From: Phaeobacter sp. QD34_24
Lineage (GTDB): Bacteria; Pseudomonadota; Alphaproteobacteria; Rhodobacterales; Rhodobacteraceae
Assembly (NCBI RefSeq): GCF_028890115.1
Contig: NZ_JARCJD010000010.1
Span: forward strand, 89,333-153,332
Length of the DNA stretch: 64,000 nt
Direction: 5' to 3'
A program made the position numbers and the translations under genes. Shown one piece after another: positions 16,105 to 24,330 of this stretch. The notes under the pieces were generated by a model. It was not told where the DNA came from. It saw only the letters and a list, made by a program, of their open reading frames with translations, and did no database searches. The stretch's first letter is position 1, and the number at the start of each line of letters is the position of its first letter.

Positions 16105-16320
16105 ACTCCAGAGGGATCGTGTGATCCCCACCTGTCCAAGAAGCCGCTGCCCTCCGGGTCAGCTTCCGCAAGATCCGTATGTTGCTGTCCCCCCCCCTGG
16201 CAATCGCGGATCGCCCATCCCTACTCTGGATCGGGCGGCAGCGGCTTCGCAGGCAGACGGACTTGGAATTTGCAAGTTTGAAACAGGGTGCCGCTCTCTC
16301 TCGGCACCCTGTTGTCGTTT
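16105..16320 (+). ncRNA. Candidate structured non-coding RNA
   Basis: Nested complementary segments span this gene-free stretch. GGGATC/GATCCC with loop GTGT lies at 16113-16128. AAGCCGCTGCC (16141-16151) is perfectly complementary to GGCAGCGGCTT (16237-16247). Inside it, GATCCG (16172-16177) pairs with CGGATC (16207-16212), and GCCCATCC pairs with GGATCGGGC. A 12-bp hairpin AACAGGGTGCCG/CGGCACCCTGTT (16282-16313) follows and could end transcription. No open reading frame here looks coding. The strand is inferred from the position of the last hairpin. It does not match the conserved cores of SRP RNA, RNase P or tmRNA that I know. Confidence 0.45.
16282..16313 (+). terminator. Strong 12-bp hairpin, probable terminator
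   Basis: AACAGGGTGCCG pairs perfectly with CGGCACCCTGTT around an eight-base CT-rich loop, followed by GTCGTTT. The T-tract is weak. It is the 3' boundary of the candidate non-coding RNA. Confidence 0.6.
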
Positions 16321-16397
16321 CAGGATGGCGGTGGGCGCATGATTGATCCGTGCCGGGTGTTTTGCCGGGCGCGGGATCCATGCCGCTGGGGAAGGTG

Positions 16398-16466
16398 CTC
16401 CCGCCCGAAGGTGCCGGATCAAAGATCCATCCCCTTCGGTTGGGCGTGGCGCCGCTGACGCGGCGC
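16398..16466 (-). repeat. Dispersed two-hairpin repeat, copy C
   Basis: Minus strand: hairpin GCGCCGC/GCGGCGC with loop GTCA (16466-16449), linker ACGCCCAACCGAAG, second hairpin GGATC/GATCC with loop TTT (16428-16416), tail TCGGGCGGGAG ending at 16398. Relative to copies A and B both stems have changed while pairing is kept. Confidence 0.85.
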
Positions 16467-16613
16467 AGGGGACGCTGAGAGGCGCCTTGAGGGGCATGTC
16501 TGCCTCCTCAAGACGCCAGATCAATTGTGAGTCTTCTTTCGTGTAAAGGGCAAGCCGCACCAAAGGTGCGGCGGCTGCGCCGCCCTTGACACGAGGTTGC
16601 TATTGAAGAGGCA

Positions 16614-16690
16614 GCGCCGCGTCAGCGGCGCCGGGCCCAAGGCCGTTGCGGGTGTGGTGGCGCAGCCACCGCATTAGGCGGGCGCGGGAG
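16614..16690 (+). repeat. Dispersed two-hairpin repeat, copy D
   Basis: Plus strand: hairpin GCGCCGC/GCGGCGC with loop GTCA (16614-16631), linker GGGCCCAAGG, second hairpin GGTGGC/GCCACC with loop GCA (16656-16670), tail GGCGGGCGCGGGAG ending at 16690. The linker is longer and more divergent than in the others. It lies just beyond the livM stop codon, again close to the sequence GCGCTCCTA. Confidence 0.8.
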
Positions 16691-16715
16691 GGTCTCCCCT
16701 CCCTTGCAGGCGCTC

Positions 16716-17786
16716 CTATCCGCTGTTGCGCAGGCGACCCACGATGCCGGTCGGGAAGAAATAGACGCTGAGGATGAACAGGACGCCAAGCCACAGCAGC
16801 CAGCGATCCGCATTGAGCAGCTCTGGCAGCAACGGCAGGGCGCTGGTCAGCTCGGCTGCGGCGCCCATCAGGTTCTGCAGGTAGTTCTGCGCCAGCACGA
16901 ACAGCGTCGCGCCGATCACCGCGCCATACATGGTCCCCATGCCGCCGATCACCACCATCAAGAGGATGTCGATCATGATCTCCATCGACAGCGATGTATC
17001 GGGGCCGACATAGCGCAGCCAGACCGCATAAAGCGACCCGGCCAGGGCGGCGATAGCCGCCGACAGGCAGGTGGCGGCAACGCGGTAGTAGACCACCCGG
17101 TAGCCGATCGCCTCGGCCCGGAAATCGTTTTCGCGGATCGCTTGCAAAACCCGGCCAAAGGGAGAGTTCACCACCCGCAGCAGGCCAAGGAACAGCACCA
17201 GCGCCCCGAGGAAGACAAAGTAATAGGCCAGGAGTTTGCCGTTCAGCTTCACGCCGAAAAGCGTGCCGTCAAAGGCCTCCTTGCCGAACTTGAAGGCCGG
17301 ACCCAACTCGCGCGGGGTCTTGAACGTCAGACCGTCCTCGCCGCCGGTCAGGCCCGACAGCTGGCTGACCAGGACCGCCACGGCAGAGGCGACGGCAAGC
17401 GTGATCATGGCAAAGAAGATTGCCCGCACCCTGAGAGAGAAGAGACCGATCACCAGCGCCAGGGCAGCAGCCAGCAGGGCGCCCGCCACGGCGCCAAACG
17501 CGATGGCATCGAACCCGCGCCCCATATGGGTCGAGGCCAGGGCCACACCATAGGCGCCGATGCCGAAGAACATCGTATGGGCAAAGCTGACGATGCCGCC
17601 ATAGCCCAAGAGCAGGTCATAGCTCGCCACCAGCACGATGAAGACGCAGATCCGCGCCGCCGTATCCACCGTGCGTACGCCGGGAAACAGGAAGGGGGCG
17701 AGCGCAAGGCAGATCAGGATCCCGCCAAGGAGCAGCGCCAGCGGCAGGGAACGGGGCGTATCGCCCGAAAGAAGGGAGCGTATCAT
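16716..17786 (-). CDS. livM: Branched-chain amino acid-type ABC transporter permease (LivM-like)
   Basis: A 356-residue inner-membrane permease. The start chosen is the ATG at 17786, which overlaps the livH stop (ATGA coupling). The frame is open much further upstream, but that part lies over livH and is a shadow. It has about ten hydrophobic segments, a GYGGIVSFAHTMFFGIGAYG motif (about residues 60-79) typical of LivM, and the cytoplasmic coupling loop RVLQAIRENDFRAEAIGYRVVYYRVAA (EAA-like). It is the last gene of a livKGFHM set downstream of the homoprotocatechuate genes on the same strand, so the imported substrate may be an aromatic compound rather than a branched-chain amino acid (inference). 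Confidence 0.93.
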   Translation of the reverse strand: MIRSLLSGDTPRSLPLALLLGGILICLALAPFLFPGVRTVDTAARICVFIVLVASYDLLLGYGGIVSFAHTMFFGIGAYGVALASTHMGRGFDAIAFGAVAGALLAAALALVIGLFSLRVRAIFFAMITLAVASAVAVLVSQLSGLTGGEDGLTFKTPRELGPAFKFGKEAFDGTLFGVKLNGKLLAYYFVFLGALVLFLGLLRVVNSPFGRVLQAIRENDFRAEAIGYRVVYYRVAATCLSAAIAALAGSLYAVWLRYVGPDTSLSMEIMIDILLMVVIGGMGTMYGAVIGATLFVLAQNYLQNLMGAAAELTSALPLLPELLNADRWLLWLGVLFILSVYFFPTGIVGRLRNSG

Positions 17787-18814
17787 TTTGCTTTTACCAC
17801 CGGAATCATGCCCATGGGGCGCCACATCAGGATCGTGACCATCAGGGCGATGTTGGAAATCAGCGCGGCCTTGGGCTCGATGAAGGCGATGTAATTCTGC
17901 AAGAGCCCCACCAGAAGCGCGCCGATGAAGCAGCCTTCGACCGAGCCGAGCCCGCCGATGATCACCACGATGAAGATCAGGATCATCGCGTGATTGCCCA
18001 TATGGGCGGTGATTACCTCCTGGTAGAGACCCCACATCACCCCGCCGAGGCCCGCAAGGGCGGAGCCTGCGATGAAGACGCCGACGAAGACCAGCCGCAG
18101 CCGATAGCCAAGCGCCTGCACCATCTCGCCGTTCTCGACCCCGGCCCGCACGATCAGGCCGATCTTGGTGCGCCGCAGCACCCAGCGCATCGCCAGGAAG
18201 ACCACAAGGCCGACGCCCACCGCCACTAGGCGGTACTTCTCGATGGCGGCACCGGCAAAGGTGATCGCGCCCTTCAGGGCCTCGGGGCGCAGGATGTAGA
18301 TCTCCTCTGGCCCCCACAGGACGATGATCAGCTGTTCCACGACGATCAGCCCGCCCATGGTGACAAGGATCTGTTTCAGGTGATGGCCATAGACAGGTTC
18401 AACGATCACCTTTTCAAAGGCCCAGCCCATCAGACCGGTGGCCAGCATGGCGCCGATCACGGCGAGCAAGATGGCGCCGAGGTTCAGCATCAAGGAGGGC
18501 GCTTCGGTCATATGGCCCAGCAGCATCAGCACCGAGATGCCGATAAAGGCCCCGACCGAGACAAAGGCACCATGGCCGAAATTGATCACATCCATCAGGC
18601 CAAAGACCAGCGTCAGGCCCGAGGCCATGATGAAGATCATCATCCCCATGGCAAGGCCGGATACCGTCAGCGTCAGCCAGCTGGAGGGGTTCTGGATGGC
18701 GATGAACCCGGCAATGGCGATGAGCGGGACCAGCAGGATCGGCATATGCGGCGCGATACGGTCGCGAAAGGTGACCTCTGCCATCTTGGGGGCGTGTTCA
18801 GGTGCGGCAGTCAT
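17783..18814 (-). CDS. livH: Branched-chain amino acid-type ABC transporter permease (LivH-like)
   Basis: Inner-membrane permease, 343 residues from the ATG at 18814. LivH hallmarks: ASGLTLVFGLMDVINFGHGAFVSVGAFIG in the first third and a coupling loop AGVENGEMVQALGYRLRLVFVGVF. The start is ambiguous in an instructive way: a perfect 24-bp tandem duplication (18808-18855) repeats a GAGG ribosome-binding sequence plus ATG, giving in-frame starts at 18838 and 18814 and an FVRPKMT-D/A repeat at the N-terminus. A further ATG lies at 18784. Overlaps livM by 4 bp. Confidence 0.92.
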   Translation of the reverse strand: MTAAPEHAPKMAEVTFRDRIAPHMPILLVPLIAIAGFIAIQNPSSWLTLTVSGLAMGMMIFIMASGLTLVFGLMDVINFGHGAFVSVGAFIGISVLMLLGHMTEAPSLMLNLGAILLAVIGAMLATGLMGWAFEKVIVEPVYGHHLKQILVTMGGLIVVEQLIIVLWGPEEIYILRPEALKGAITFAGAAIEKYRLVAVGVGLVVFLAMRWVLRRTKIGLIVRAGVENGEMVQALGYRLRLVFVGVFIAGSALAGLGGVMWGLYQEVITAHMGNHAMILIFIVVIIGGLGSVEGCFIGALLVGLLQNYIAFIEPKAALISNIALMVTILMWRPMGMIPVVKAK

Positions 18815-18855
18815 CTTGGGCCTCACGAAGTCAGTCATCTTGGGCCTCACGAAGT
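18808..18855 (-). repeat. Perfect 24-bp tandem duplication covering the livH start
   Basis: Units 18808-18831 and 18832-18855 are identical. On the minus strand each contains GTGAGGCCCAAGATG, i.e. a ribosome-binding GAGG and an in-frame ATG. The unit length is a multiple of three, so the frame is kept. Confidence 0.97.
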
Positions 18856-18907
18856 GCGGTTGCGGGCAGGGCAGAAGGAATGCCCTCAGCAATTGGGAAT
18901 GTCGTCA

Positions 18908-19630
18908 TCAATGCGCCTCCAGACTGAGGCCCATCAGGCGTTCCTGCAGGGCGGCATCGGTCGCCAGCTCCTGCATCTGGCCGGACCAGATCATCCGTCC
19001 GTCGTCCATCACATTGGCGCTGTCTCCCAGCGCCTTGGCGACGGCAAAGTTCTGTTCCACCAGCAGCACCGAGGCGCCCTGATCCTTCAGGTCCTTCAGC
19101 GCGCGGGCCATGGTGGAGATGATCGCGGGCGCCAGCCCCTTGGTCGGTTCGTCGATGAGGTAGAGCTTGCGTTCCTCGACCATGGCGCGGGCAATCGACA
19201 GCATCTGTTTCTGTCCGCCCGACAGGGTGCCTGCATCCGATTTCCAGAAGGTCTTCAAGGGCGGGAAGGCGGCGAAGATCCAGTCGAGCCGGGCCGAGTT
19301 GATGGGGCCCGACGCGGCGGCCAGGACCATGTTTTCCTCGACCGTGAGATCGGCAAAGATGCCCATATCCTCGGGCACAAATCCCAGCCCCATGCGTGCA
19401 ATCGCCGGGGTGGGCATCTTCGTGATGTCCTCGCCATCAAACAGGATTTTGCCCTGATGGGCGCGCCAGTGGCCGATCACCGTGCGCAGGGTCGTGGTCT
19501 TGCCCACGCCATTGCGCCCCAGAAGCATGGTCACGGCACCGCGGGGCACCTCAAGGTCGACCCCTTGCAGGATGTGGTACTGGGCGATGTTGGTGTAGAC
19601 ACCTTCGAGTTTCAGGATCGCATCAGACAT
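18908..19630 (-). CDS. livF: Branched-chain amino acid-type ABC transporter ATP-binding protein (LivF-like)
   Basis: A 240-residue cytoplasmic ATPase of normal LivF length from the ATG at 19630 (MSDAILKLEGVYTNIAQYHILQGVD). Walker A is GRNGVGKTT, the signature is LSGGQKQM (about residues 135-142) and Walker B is KLYLIDEP followed by TKGLAP, the LivF form. The start overlaps the livG stop by 8 bp, so translation is coupled. It powers the LivHM permease pair. Confidence 0.95.
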   Translation of the reverse strand: MSDAILKLEGVYTNIAQYHILQGVDLEVPRGAVTMLLGRNGVGKTTTLRTVIGHWRAHQGKILFDGEDITKMPTPAIARMGLGFVPEDMGIFADLTVEENMVLAAASGPINSARLDWIFAAFPPLKTFWKSDAGTLSGGQKQMLSIARAMVEERKLYLIDEPTKGLAPAIISTMARALKDLKDQGASVLLVEQNFAVAKALGDSANVMDDGRMIWSGQMQELATDAALQERLMGLSLEAH

Positions 19631-20402
19631 CTGCCAGCACTCCTTCCAGGCCGCGGCCCATATAGGCCTCTTGCACAACGTCCGAGGCCATCACTTCGGC
19701 AGGCGGACCATCGGCGGCCAGCGCGCCGTTGTGCAGCACGATGATGCGGTCGGCGAGGGTGCGGATCACGTCCATCTTGTGTTCCACCAGAAGGATCGTG
19801 CGGTCGCGTTGGTCCTTCAGTTCCTCGATCAGATCCAGCACCACGGGCGCCTCATCGACGCTCATGCCGGCGGTGGGTTCATCGAACATGTAGACGGCAG
19901 GATCCAGCGCGATCAGCAGGGCCACCTCCAGCTTGCGCTGGTTGCCGTGGGAAAGTTCCGAGACCACCTGATGGCGCTGCTCTAACAGGCGCACCCGGCG
20001 CAGGATCGCCTCGGCCTGATCGGTCAGGTCCTGATGGCGCGAAACCATGGACCAGAGGTTGAAGCTGCGCCCGGATTTGGCCTGCACCACAAGGCGCACG
20101 TTCTCCAGTACCGAAAGGTTGGGGAAAAGATTGGTGAGCTGGAAGGCGCGGCCGATCCCGGCGCGGGTGCGGGCGGAAACCGACATACCGCCGATATCGC
20201 GCCCTTTGAGAAAGACGCGCCCGGCGCTGGCGGGGATCTGGCCTGAGATCAGGTTGAAATAGGTCGTCTTGCCCGCGCCATTGGGGCCGACGATGGCAGT
20301 GAGTTCCCCTGCGCTGAAATCGCAGGTCACCGCATCGACGGCTACATGGCCGCCGAACCGAACCGTCAGGTTCTCGGTGCTGAGGATGGGAGAGGTGGTC
20401 AT
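19623..20402 (-). CDS. livG: Branched-chain amino acid-type ABC transporter ATP-binding protein (LivG-like)
   Basis: A 259-residue ATPase from the ATG at 20402 (MTTSPILSTENLTVRFGGHVAVDAV). The frame continues upstream without a plausible start. Walker A is GPNGAGKTT, the signature LSHGNQRKLEVA (the LSHG variant common in LivG) and Walker B VYMFDEPTAGMS. It pairs with LivF. It begins about 125 bp after the binding-protein gene, a spacing often seen between liv binding protein and the membrane components. Confidence 0.95.
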   Translation of the reverse strand: MTTSPILSTENLTVRFGGHVAVDAVTCDFSAGELTAIVGPNGAGKTTYFNLISGQIPASAGRVFLKGRDIGGMSVSARTRAGIGRAFQLTNLFPNLSVLENVRLVVQAKSGRSFNLWSMVSRHQDLTDQAEAILRRVRLLEQRHQVVSELSHGNQRKLEVALLIALDPAVYMFDEPTAGMSVDEAPVVLDLIEELKDQRDRTILLVEHKMDVIRTLADRIIVLHNGALAADGPPAEVMASDVVQEAYMGRGLEGVLADV

Positions 20403-20527
20403 GTCAGTCTCTGGTCTGTCCGCGTGCAGGATAATCCCTGTATCGCGGAAATGGGCCATCTCGGGATGGCCAGGCCGAACAGGAACGGCCCGAGGGAATG
20501 CCCCGGACCGCCCGTAATCTCAGGAGC

Positions 20528-21700
20528 TTAGTTGCGGACCGGGATCGGCAGATCTTCGATCTTCAACTCACGCACCAGTTCCGGGATCGCCCAGTCGACA
20601 CCGTCTTCGACCTTGATCTTGAAGTGGTACATGGGCTGCAGCGCCTGGTGGTCTTCGGCGCGGAACGTCATGGTGCCCTTGGGGCTTTCCCAGGACATGC
20701 CTTCCATGGCGCTGATCAGCTCTTCGGTGTCTGTCGATCCTGCTTTCTTGATCGCCTCGACCGCTGCGATACCGGCTGTCATGCCGCCTGCGGTGAAGAA
20801 ATCGGGCGGAGTGCCAAAGCGGGCCTGGTGTTCCTTCACCAGCCAGTCGTTCACCGGGTTCTGCGGGATTTCATAGTAGTAATAGGTGGCGCCTTCCATG
20901 CCGGGGAATTCCTTGTAGCCCTTCATGGCTGCCAGGATGTTGCCGCCGGTTGCCAGTTCGATGCCGAACCGGCTGGGGTCCATGGCGTTGATCTTGCTCA
21001 TCGGGTTGCCGCCGCCGGCCCAGATCACAAAGAGCTTCTTCTCGCCGTCCAGATCCTTCATCGCGTTGAAGATCCGCTCGGCCGCCGCGGTGAAGTCGGT
21101 GGTGTCGGTGGGCACGTATTCCTCGTGGGTGACACCGCTGCCGACGCTTTCCAGCGCTTCCTTGAAGGCGGCGATACCGTCGCGGCCAAAGGCGTAATCC
21201 TGCGCCAATGTGGCGATATGCACGTTCTCACCGGCCAGGGCGATGGCGTTCGACACCGCGTCCTGGGACGAGTTGCGCGAGGTGCGGAAGATGTAGCGGT
21301 TCCAGTTCGAGCCGGTGATGCTGTCGGCCACGGCAGGCTCGACGATCAGCAGCTTTTCGTATTCCTCGGCCACCGGCAGCATCGCCAGCGCCACGCCCGA
21401 GCTGACCGGGCCGATCGCCAGATCCACCTCGTCGTCGCCATAGGCCTCTTCCAAGAGGGCCTTGCCGTTTTCCGGCTTCAGCTGGGTGTCCTTTTCGATC
21501 ACGACGATCTTTTCGCCGTTGATCTCCATGGTGCCGCCGGTGGCATATTCCAGCCCCAGCATCAGCCCGTCATGGGATTGTTTTGCATAGGCCTCGAAGG
21601 GGCCGGTTTTGCCGTAGATATGGGCAATCTTGATGTCTGCCGCCGCGGCCGAAGCCAAGGCAAGCGCTGACACCATACCCGCAAGAATTGCGCGTTTCAT
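20528..21700 (-). CDS. livK: Periplasmic substrate-binding protein of the LIV-type ABC importer
   Basis: A 390-residue type I periplasmic binding protein. A Sec signal peptide MKRAILAGMVSALALASAAAA is followed by DIKIAHIYGKTGPFEAYAKQSHDGLMLGLEYATGG, the usual first strand-helix of the family. Later segments YRYIFRTSRNSSQDAV-like and AQDYAFGRDGIAAFKEALESVGSGV mark the two lobes. It captures the substrate for LivGFHM. The family covers branched-chain amino acids, amides and many aromatic acids. Location directly downstream of hpaI on the same strand favours an aromatic ligand (inference). hpaI ends about 175 bp upstream of it, with a GC-rich palindrome between. Confidence 0.93.
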   Translation of the reverse strand: MKRAILAGMVSALALASAAAADIKIAHIYGKTGPFEAYAKQSHDGLMLGLEYATGGTMEINGEKIVVIEKDTQLKPENGKALLEEAYGDDEVDLAIGPVSSGVALAMLPVAEEYEKLLIVEPAVADSITGSNWNRYIFRTSRNSSQDAVSNAIALAGENVHIATLAQDYAFGRDGIAAFKEALESVGSGVTHEEYVPTDTTDFTAAAERIFNAMKDLDGEKKLFVIWAGGGNPMSKINAMDPSRFGIELATGGNILAAMKGYKEFPGMEGATYYYYEIPQNPVNDWLVKEHQARFGTPPDFFTAGGMTAGIAAVEAIKKAGSTDTEELISAMEGMSWESPKGTMTFRAEDHQALQPMYHFKIKVEDGVDWAIPELVRELKIEDLPIPVRN

Positions 21701-21876
21701 CGCTGTCCTCCCTGATGCCGCGCCGGTCTGTTCCGGGGTCTCCCTAAGGACCGTTTGCGCGGGGTCACTCCTGTGCGCTCAAGCTATCGGGGAGGGGTGA
21801 ATTCGGTCAATTGCAGGGAAATACGTATCGCCCCGCGCCGCCCATATGGCAGCGGCGCAGGGCGGTTTCCGGTGCG

Positions 21877-22647
21877 TCAGCGCGCCTTCCAGTCGGCGGC
21901 CAGCTTGCGGGCGTTCTGGGCCAGGATCAGCACGTCCAGACCCACGGCGAGGAACTGTGCCCCCATGTCGAAATAGGCCTGTGTAGCCTCTTCGGTGACG
22001 CCCAGGATGCCCGGTGCCTTGCCTGCGGCGCGGATGTGTTCCAGCGCGCCCTTGATCACCGCGCGCACCTCGGGGTGGGCGGCATTGCCCTGATGGCCCA
22101 TGTCGGTCGAAAGGTCCGCCGGGCCGATGAAGACGCCGTCGATGCCCTCGACCTTGAGGATGTCATCCAGCGCCGCGATACCGGCGCGGTTTTCCACCTG
22201 CACCAGCAGGCAGATCTCCTGATCCGCGGTCTGGATGTAGTCGCTGACCGAGCCGAACCGGCTGGCCCGCGCGCCCGCAGCCCCCACACCGCGGGTGCCA
22301 TGCGGCGGGTATTTGCAGGCGCGCACCAGCTCCTCGGCCTGTTCGGCGCTTTCGACGATGGGCACCAGCACGGTCTGCGCGCCCGCATCCAGCACCTGCT
22401 TGATGATCCAGGTCTCGCCAATCGGCACGCGCACGACCGGGTGGCTGTCCGAGGCTTCGAGCGCGATCAGTTGGTCCCGGATCGAGCGGATGTCGTTGGG
22501 GGCATGTTCGCCGTCGACCACCAGCCAGTCAAAGCCGCAGCTGCCCATGATCTCGGCCACGGCGGGTTCGGCAAAGCTCATCCAGCAGCCGATCTGGCGT
22601 TTGCCGTCAGCGAGGGCCTGTTTGAAGCTGTTCTTGGGTGCGGGCAT
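21877..22647 (-). CDS. hpaI: 4-hydroxy-2-oxoheptane-1,7-dioate aldolase
   Basis: A 256-residue HpcH/HpaI class II aldolase. It splits 4-hydroxy-2-oxoheptanedioate into pyruvate and succinate semialdehyde, the last step of the homoprotocatechuate pathway. Family marks: SCGFDWLVVDGEHAPND near residue 40-52 (catalytic His), VLVPIVESAEQAEELVRACKYPPHGTRGVG in the middle, and QVENRAGIAALDDI with IDGVFIGPADLSTDMGHQGN, holding the metal-binding Glu and Asp. It sits with hpaH, the FAH gene and other hpa genes on one strand. Confidence 0.94.
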   Translation of the reverse strand: MPAPKNSFKQALADGKRQIGCWMSFAEPAVAEIMGSCGFDWLVVDGEHAPNDIRSIRDQLIALEASDSHPVVRVPIGETWIIKQVLDAGAQTVLVPIVESAEQAEELVRACKYPPHGTRGVGAAGARASRFGSVSDYIQTADQEICLLVQVENRAGIAALDDILKVEGIDGVFIGPADLSTDMGHQGNAAHPEVRAVIKGALEHIRAAGKAPGILGVTEEATQAYFDMGAQFLAVGLDVLILAQNARKLAADWKAR

Positions 22648-22675
22648 GGGAAACCTCGTTTGTCAGGTAGGGTGG

Positions 22676-23476
22676 TCAGGCAAAGGCGATGGCGACCTGG
22701 CCGAAGGGGCCGAAATCGGCGGTGATCTCGCTGCCGGATGGGCATTCGATGGGCCGGATGAACGAGCCCGACAGGACGATATCCCCGGCTTCGATCTGTT
22801 GTCCATATTCCGCCATGCGCCGCGCCAGCCACAGCACGGATGTGACGGGATCGTTCAGCACCCCGGCACCCAGACCTGTTTCCTCGACCGTGCCGTCGCG
22901 GGCGACGATGGCACCAACCCAGCGCAGATCCTGCGCGTCGATGGCATGGCGCTCGGTCCCCAATACGACGCCCGCATTGGCGGCATTGTCGCTGATGGTG
23001 TCGGTGATGATGCGAGCCTGCCCGGTGGCGGGATCTGCGCGCAGGATGCGGGTGTCGAGGATCTCAAGCGAGGGCGCCACATAGTCGGTGGCGGCGATCA
23101 CGTCTTCGCGCGTGCAGTCGGCACCTGCGAGCGGCGCTTTCATCACAAATGCGATCTCCGCCTCGACGCGGGGCTGGATGAAGCGCCCGGCGGGCACGGT
23201 GCTGCCCGTCTCAAAGGCCATATCATCGAGCAGCACGCCGCTGTCGGGGGTGGTGATGTTCAGCGCCTGCTGCATGGCGCGGCTGGTCAGGCCGATCTTC
23301 CAGCCGATCTTGCGGCGCCCCGCGGCCAGCTTTTGCGCCACCAACGCCTTTTGCACCGCGTAGGCATCCTCCAGCGTCATGCCCGGATAGGCGAGGGACA
23401 GTAGCCCGCATTGCTGGCCGGTTTCTTCGGCCTTCAGCAGGGTTGCTGCGGCCTCTGCGTGTTGGTCGGGGGTCAT
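22676..23476 (-). CDS. hpaH: 2-oxo-hept-4-ene-1,7-dioate hydratase
   Basis: A 266-residue enzyme of the HpaH/MhpD hydratase family, related to FAH proteins. It adds water to 2-oxohept-4-ene-1,7-dioate to give the HpaI substrate. Typical segments are ADAYAVQKALVAQKLAAGRRKIGWKIGLTSRAMQQAL (about 35-70), EAEIAFVMKAPL with metal-binding acids, and GDIVLSGSFIRPIECPSGSEITADFGPFGQVAIAF at the C-terminus. Its start overlaps the stop of the FAH-family gene by 4 bp. Confidence 0.95.
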   Translation of the reverse strand: MTPDQHAEAAATLLKAEETGQQCGLLSLAYPGMTLEDAYAVQKALVAQKLAAGRRKIGWKIGLTSRAMQQALNITTPDSGVLLDDMAFETGSTVPAGRFIQPRVEAEIAFVMKAPLAGADCTREDVIAATDYVAPSLEILDTRILRADPATGQARIITDTISDNAANAGVVLGTERHAIDAQDLRWVGAIVARDGTVEETGLGAGVLNDPVTSVLWLARRMAEYGQQIEAGDIVLSGSFIRPIECPSGSEITADFGPFGQVAIAFA

Positions 23477-24330
23477 GCCTCGTCCTCGACGCTGTTGGTC
23501 AACTTGCCGATACCTTCGGCCTCGACCTCGATCACGTCACCGGGTTTCAGGAAGCGGGGCGGATCAAAGCGCGCGCCGGCGCCGGTGGGGGTGCCGGTGA
23601 CGATCACATCGCCGGGCACCAGCGTGGTGAAGGTGGAGATGTATTCGATCTGGCGGCGGATCGGGAAGAGCATGCGGCTGGTGCGGTCGTCCTGGCGCAG
23701 CTCTCCGTTCACATGGGTGGTCAGGCGCACATCATCCAGCTGCGCCGCTGCGGTAAAGGGCACCAGCCACGGCCCCATGGCGCCGGAATTGTCCCAGTTC
23801 TTGCCTTGCGTCACGTTGAACTTCGCATGGCGCACCCAGTCGCGCAGGGTGCCCTCGTTACACAGGGTGACGGCGGCGATGTGATCATAGGCGTCCTCGG
23901 CCTTGATGCGGCGGCCACCCTTGCCGATGACGATGGCGATCTCTCCCTCGTAGTCCAGCTGCGGGGTTTCCGGCGGGCGGATCAGCGGCTGCCCCTGCCC
24001 GGTAAAGGAACGCGGAAAGCGGATGAACAGCGACATGTTCGGTGGCGCGTCCTGCCCGTCCTTGTATTCGGCATTTCGGTCGGGAAAGTTGACGCCGACG
24101 CAGATGATCTTTTCCGGGTTTGGCACCGGGATCTGGTAGGTGAATGTGCCGGTTGGATGCGTCACCGGATGGTTCCTGGCCGCCACCGCCAGATCGTGCA
24201 GCCCATCGGCGGCGATCACATCGCGTAAGGTAGGCCAATGGGGGAAGCCGGGCGACAGGGCGGCCATGCCTTCGTCGGTGACGGCGCCATAGTAGGTCTC
24301 GCCATTGGCGGAATAGGTGGCAAAGCGCAT
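23473..24330 (-). CDS. hpaG: Fumarylacetoacetate hydrolase-family protein (HpaG-like decarboxylase/isomerase)
   Basis: A 285-residue single FAH domain: KIICVGVNFPDRNAEYKDGQDAPPNMSLFIRFPRSFTG, then QLDYEGEIAIVIGKGGRRI with metal-binding Glu pair, and VPGDVIVTGTPTGAGARFDPPRFLKPGDVIEVEAEGIGKLTN at the end. In the pathway HpaG decarboxylates 5-oxopent-3-ene-1,2,5-tricarboxylate and isomerises the product. The well-studied E. coli HpaG has two fused FAH domains (about 430 residues), whereas this protein has one. It either does both steps as a multimer or one of them. The start overlaps the stop of the decarboxylase gene upstream by one base. Confidence 0.85.
   Translation of the reverse strand: MRFATYSANGETYYGAVTDEGMAALSPGFPHWPTLRDVIAADGLHDLAVAARNHPVTHPTGTFTYQIPVPNPEKIICVGVNFPDRNAEYKDGQDAPPNMSLFIRFPRSFTGQGQPLIRPPETPQLDYEGEIAIVIGKGGRRIKAEDAYDHIAAVTLCNEGTLRDWVRHAKFNVTQGKNWDNSGAMGPWLVPFTAAAQLDDVRLTTHVNGELRQDDRTSRMLFPIRRQIEYISTFTTLVPGDVIVTGTPTGAGARFDPPRFLKPGDVIEVEAEGIGKLTNSVEDEA

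Noticed and set aside
16121..16381. Short frames in the 16.1-16.4 kb gap
   Set aside because: They overlap strong hairpins and have no start signals; a structured RNA explains the region better.
17787..18317. Upstream extension of the livM frame, which would give a 533-residue protein
   Set aside because: It overlaps livH on the same strand, reads as Arg/Gly-rich nonsense, and the ATGA overlap at 17783-17786 marks the true livM start.
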